From Bryobacterales bacterium (GTDB lineage: Bacteria > Acidobacteriota > Terriglobia > Bryobacterales > Bryobacteraceae), in assembly GCA_025462985.1 (NCBI GenBank), contig JAOAPP010000766.1:1-9927 (forward strand): a stretch of 9,927 nucleotides of DNA, given 5' to 3'. A model generated the notes under the pieces. That model ran no database searches and was not told where the DNA came from. It saw nothing but the letters and a program-made list of their open reading frames with translations. Both the position numbers and the translations under genes were made by a program. This document shows positions 8,201-9,927 of the stretch, piece by piece; the stretch's first letter is position 1; each line of letters opens with the position of its first letter.

Positions 8201-8636
8201 CATCACCATATTTGATTTTCAGGGCGATCCTATGCTGCATATCAGCGAGAGGCGGATCAAAAGGTGTCCGCTGCGGGACGTAACCAGCATGCTTCTTTCT
8301 TTCGGCTATGCGGCACAGACTGCAAGTCGACGCCTAGCGGAGGGTGAACTGAGGAACAAGGTGGATCTGGCAACCCTCAGAATCCTGGGGCGATTCTGGT
8401 ACTCGCACGTGAGCGCGGCGTTCGTTCGGGGCTACTGGGGGACCGCCGGTCAAGCCGTCTACATGCCGCCGACGCAGGCGGAACAACAGATACTTGTGGA
8501 CAATTACCTTCTCGAGCGCGCCCTGCTCGACGTAAGGGCCGATATCGGCGAGAAGCCGAATCTCGCGGGCATCCCGTTCCGAGTGATACTCCACCTTCTT
8601 AATGCGGAAGAGAATCCGCCCACTGCAGATAAATAG
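5253..8636 (+). CDS. treS: Trehalose synthase (GH13) - maltokinase fusion, kinase motif degenerate
   Basis: This 1127-residue fusion has an N-terminal GH13 trehalose synthase (about residues 13-552), which interconverts trehalose and maltose, and a C-terminal maltokinase-like domain (about 574-1110), normally making maltose-1-phosphate for GlgE. TreS is complete: NHTS at 113-116, nucleophile Asp212 in DAFRLDAIP, acid/base Glu254 in LLSEANMWP, and Asp320 in RNHDEL. The kinase domain keeps the N-lobe WFQSK (Lys608), VMKLLRK (Lys754), the DFQG metal aspartate (Asp988), and the SERRIKRCPLRDV segment. Its catalytic loop, however, reads HGRLHLGH (968-975) instead of HGDxHLGQ, so the catalytic Asp is Arg and the metal-ligand Gln is His. 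TreS activity is very likely; kinase activity is doubtful. ATG 5253 precedes the conserved DPLWYKDA block and is the only good start. It lies 38 bases inside otsB without a clear Shine-Dalgarno, so translation probably depends on otsB. Confidence 0.93.
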   Translation: MHQSQTLSGLENDPLWYKDAIIYEAHVRAFYDSNGDGMGDFRGLAQKLDYLEDLGVTAIWLLPFFPSPWKDDGYDIADFRSVHPSYGTLKDFQQFLREAHRRGLRVITELVINHTSDQHEWFQKSRRAEPGSRWRDFYVWSDNPDKYAGTRIIFKDFEPSNWSWDPVAKAYYWHRFYSHQPDLNFDNPLVQRSVMHLLDFWAEMGVDAFRLDAIPYLFEREGTSCENLPETHEFLKELRRHLDERFPNRMLLSEANMWPEDAVAYMGKGDECHMNFHFPLMPRLFMALRLEDRLPIVEILNRTPVIPETCQWAMFLRNHDELTLEMVTDEERDYMYRMYASDQRARINLGIRRRLAPLLQNDRPRIEVMNALLFSMPGTPVIYYGDEIGMGDNVYLGDRNGVRTPMQWSPDRNAGFSATNPQKLYLPVNIDPAYHYEAINVEAQQDNPHSLLNWTKRLIALRKQYKAFGRGTLEFLYPSNQRVIAYYRRYQEETVLVVANLSRFAQPVQLDLHKYEGYTPVEMFGRTDFPAVGDSYYSLTLGPNSFYWFSLEQRAVPKTVAAPSVEARGRELVSVTLHAGDLWDLLNLPAISAAIPAFLLSRQWFQSKDRRFRSVEITDVLPIGKAKKALVLARVDYTSGDPETYSLPVSVAQGEQAAAVRREHAEDLIAQVSWQSGARVLLYEGTADNDFMSALLEAFARRRRFNGQEGVVNSIRNREFRQLWGGTHPNLDPKLLPSAEIDTTVQFGDRFVMKLLRKVESGVHPGVEMGEFLTGRQPFANAAPFAGFMEYQVAGGEKTVLAVLHGFVPNLGDGWHYTENEIGAFLRRADEAKLPKSEFLAASPSAVYSLDFALADPPQLARDLMGSALPFAENAGRRLAEMHLTLLKGSSDPAFSPEVFNDFYRQGLYHANISLTGRRLEFLRQRYADMAPDIRPAAARVLELEEAIIKKFKAIFERRVPSVRIRFHGRLHLGHLLVTEGDDITIFDFQGDPMLHISERRIKRCPLRDVTSMLLSFGYAAQTASRRLAEGELRNKVDLATLRILGRFWYSHVSAAFVRGYWGTAGQAVYMPPTQAEQQILVDNYLLERALLDVRADIGEKPNLAGIPFRVILHLLNAEENPPTADK

Positions 8637-8763
8637 AACGCGCAAAACGGTCGAGGCTCATACGTGTAACATACACATGTAGCTGACAGGCGGCTATGGG
8701 ATCTCGAACCAGACTCAAGGCACAAGAGCGGGAAATACGCCGGACGGAGACCCAAGGTGGCAA

Positions 8764-9021
8764 GTGGTGGAGCGGATCATCGCGAGCCCTTCCTTCCAGA
8801 AATCGGAGCGCCTGAAAGCCTTTTTGGCCTATGTGGCCCAGCAATATCTCGCCGGACATCCTGAAAAACTGACAAGACATCAGATCGGAATTGCCGTTTT
8901 CGGGAAGGACCATTCCTACGATCGATCGGAAGACAACACTGTTCGCACCCATGCGCGGCAACTCCGGCTACGTCTTTGGGAAGCGCAAGTCACAATTCAA
9001 AATCCATTGGCGTGTCGCTGA
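8764..9021 (+). pseudogene. Truncated winged-helix (CadC/OmpR-like) domain protein
   Basis: About 75 residues match the N-terminal winged-helix domain found in many Acidobacteria proteins, which usually continue into a membrane helix and a sensory or TPR/TolB-like part. Typical blocks are ASPSFQKSERLKAFLAYV, IGIAVFGKDHSYD and a DNTVRTHARQLRLRL recognition region. The similarity stops near 8990, and the frame ends at 9019-9021 in sequence that appears to belong to the insertion element. The first in-frame start is a weak GTG at 8764. A frame starting at ATG 8696 (AGGCGG just upstream) reads MGSRTRLKAQEREIRRTETQ up to 8755. It would join this frame if two bases (GG at 8756-8757) were extra, so the true start may be 8696 with a frameshift. 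This is a non-functional remnant, or at best an isolated DNA-binding domain. The domain assignment is fairly good; its target is unknown. Confidence 0.6.
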
Positions 9022-9747
9022 GAAACGATTAGGATTGGGTGGTGTCTGAGGTGGCATGCCCTTCGCTGCGGAAGCAATCACATTGACGAGGGAGGAGCGA
9101 CTGGAGTTGGAGCAGATGACACAATCGCGCACACTCCCAGCCGGCGATGTGTTCCGAGCTCGCCTGATTCTGATGCTCGCCGCTGACCTGCCGTATCGAA
9201 CCATTCAACAATGGCTCGATACGACGGCCCCGACCATCTCGCGTTGGAAGGAGCAGCCCTGCAGCAGCGTGTCGACGGTTTGATCGAGAGGCGACCCCGG
9301 GCAGAAGCCATCGGTGATTACACTGGCGCTGCAGGCCAAGGTGTTGGAGGCGACTCGACGCAAGCCGAAGGATGGATCTACTCACTTGTTGTGTCGTAAG
9401 CTGACAGCTCAACTCGGGTGAGCAAAGACACCGTGCAGCGCATCTGTTAAAAGGCCGGGCTGAAGCCGCATCGACTGGAGCGTTAAATGGCCAGCGACGA
9501 CCCGGAGTTCGAACGCAAAGCGGCTGACATCGTCGGGTTATATCTCAATCCGCCACAACACGCAGCAGTGTTCTGCGTGAGAAATCGGCCATTCAATCGC
9601 TCGACCGGCTTGACCCGGCCCTGCCAGTGTCACCAGGACGCGCCGAGGGCCACGGTTTCGAATACTATCGCCATGGAACCTTGTCGCTCTACGCCCCCTC
9701 TTGATGTGCGCAGCGGAAAGATCCAAGGCAAAGTGGCAGCCCGCCAC
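9000..9747 (+). mobile_element. Remnant of an IS630-family insertion sequence (5' part only)
   Basis: The stretch begins where the winged-helix similarity is lost (about 8990-9000) and ends where transposase similarity gives way to receptor-tail sequence (about 9745). I could not define the left terminal inverted repeat, and the right end is deleted, so no TIR pair or TA target duplication can be shown. The left boundary is approximate. Confidence 0.6.
9056..9747 (+). pseudogene. IS630-family transposase, decayed and truncated
   Basis: Reading across frames gives a typical IS630 transposase N-terminus. The helix-turn-helix part is 9056-9256 (LTREERLELEQM, YRTIQQWLDTTAPTISRWKE), followed by VDGLIERR (9271-9291), then GQKPSVITLALQAKVLEATR and CRKLTAQLG (to 9418). 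After that come VSKDTVQRI and KAGLKPHRLER, MASDDPEFERKAADIVGLYL (from 9487), EKSAIQSLDRLDPALP and HGFEYYRHGTLSLYA (9579-9696), and LDVRSGKIQGKVAARH (9700-9747). Frame changes lie near 9255, 9292, 9416, 9578 and 9698, with in-frame stops at 9448-9450 and 9484-9486. A four-base loss at about 9578 removes the first catalytic Asp of the DDE triad (expected FCVDEK, found FCV/EK). The C-terminal third with the other two catalytic acids is absent, so the gene is certainly dead. Confidence 0.85.
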
Positions 9748-9877
9748 ATCAACGCCCTGAACCACGCCAGCTTCAACATCCGGTGAACGATCCAACGAGT
9801 TCAAACTTCGGACAGATCACCAGCATCGGTCCGATTGCCCTCGCGTTACGCAGAGTGCTTTGACCCTCACCTTCTAA
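9748..9877 (+). pseudogene. C-terminal tail of a TonB-dependent (Oar/CNA-like) outer-membrane receptor, frameshifted
   Basis: Three consecutive frames spell one receptor C-terminus: NALNHASFNI (9751-9780), VNDPTSSNFGQITSIGPI (9783-9836) and PRVTQSALTLTF followed by TAA (9839-9877). This matches the last strands of the very large acidobacterial TonB-dependent receptors with an N-terminal carboxypeptidase-regulatory-like domain, whose tails read like 'NxFNHxxF...FGQITS...PRxxQxALKxxF' and end in Phe for outer-membrane insertion. Each frame change needs one lost base (near 9781 and 9838). The remaining roughly 1,000 residues of the receptor are missing, and the fragment abuts the transposase remnant directly. 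Identification rests on my recognition of the tail pattern and the correctly placed stop. Confidence 0.65.
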
Positions 9878-9927
9878 GCGCCGACAACATTCATAGGCAA
9901 GCCGATGCCCGGGTCTCAACCGAGATC

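Noticed and set aside
8661..8681. Imperfect inverted repeat TACGTGT/ACACATGTA after treS, considered as operator or terminator
   Set aside because: Short, bulged arms with AT-rich pairing and no T-run; chance is a sufficient explanation.
1..9927. CRISPR array, tRNA/rRNA genes or anti-phage system
   Set aside because: No regularly spaced repeats, no tRNA-like or rRNA sequence, and no defence-gene motifs were seen on either strand by eye.

Overview
The window reads as chromosomal DNA of an Acidobacteriota-like soil bacterium. Pointers are a YpdA-type (bacillithiol-system) reductase, a GT20 enzyme of the 'SNREP' subclass, a trehalose synthase-maltokinase fusion, a winged-helix domain of the sort abundant in Acidobacteria, and the tail of a large Oar/CNA-like TonB-dependent receptor. 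This is inferred from protein style; no rRNA or other marker is present. All recognised genes are on the + strand.

Region 1 (1-2673) holds the last two thirds of alanyl-tRNA synthetase (alaS), whose stop codon shares one base with the GTG start of a YpdA-family FAD/NAD(P)H oxidoreductase. The reductase is intact, but has Thr at residue 14, where characterised YpdA proteins have the functional Cys14.

Region 2 (2674-2900) is a non-coding gap of 227 bases. It has a long imperfect hairpin (2725-2777), an AT-rich stretch with a TATAAT box (2876-2881), and an 18-bp near-palindrome (2885-2902) covering the ribosome binding site and start codon of the next gene.

Region 3 (2901-8636) is a compact trehalose operon of overlapping genes: a GT20 synthase (otsA-type), trehalose-6-phosphate phosphatase (otsB), and an 1127-residue TreS-maltokinase fusion. 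The first two enzymes would make trehalose. TreS interconverts trehalose and maltose, and a normal maltokinase would phosphorylate maltose for the GlgE alpha-glucan route. No glgE or glgB is in view. In this fusion the kinase catalytic loop reads HGRLHLGH instead of the usual HGDxHLGQ, so the kinase half may be inactive or repurposed although its frame is intact.

Region 4 (8637-9927) is a graveyard. It contains a winged-helix regulator fragment cut off after about 75 residues, then an IS630-family transposase remnant with at least five frameshifts and two in-frame stops that has lost its first catalytic Asp and its C-terminal third. Fused directly to that is a broken 43-codon tail of a TonB-dependent outer-membrane receptor, readable only across three frames. 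The last 50 bases show nothing recognisable.
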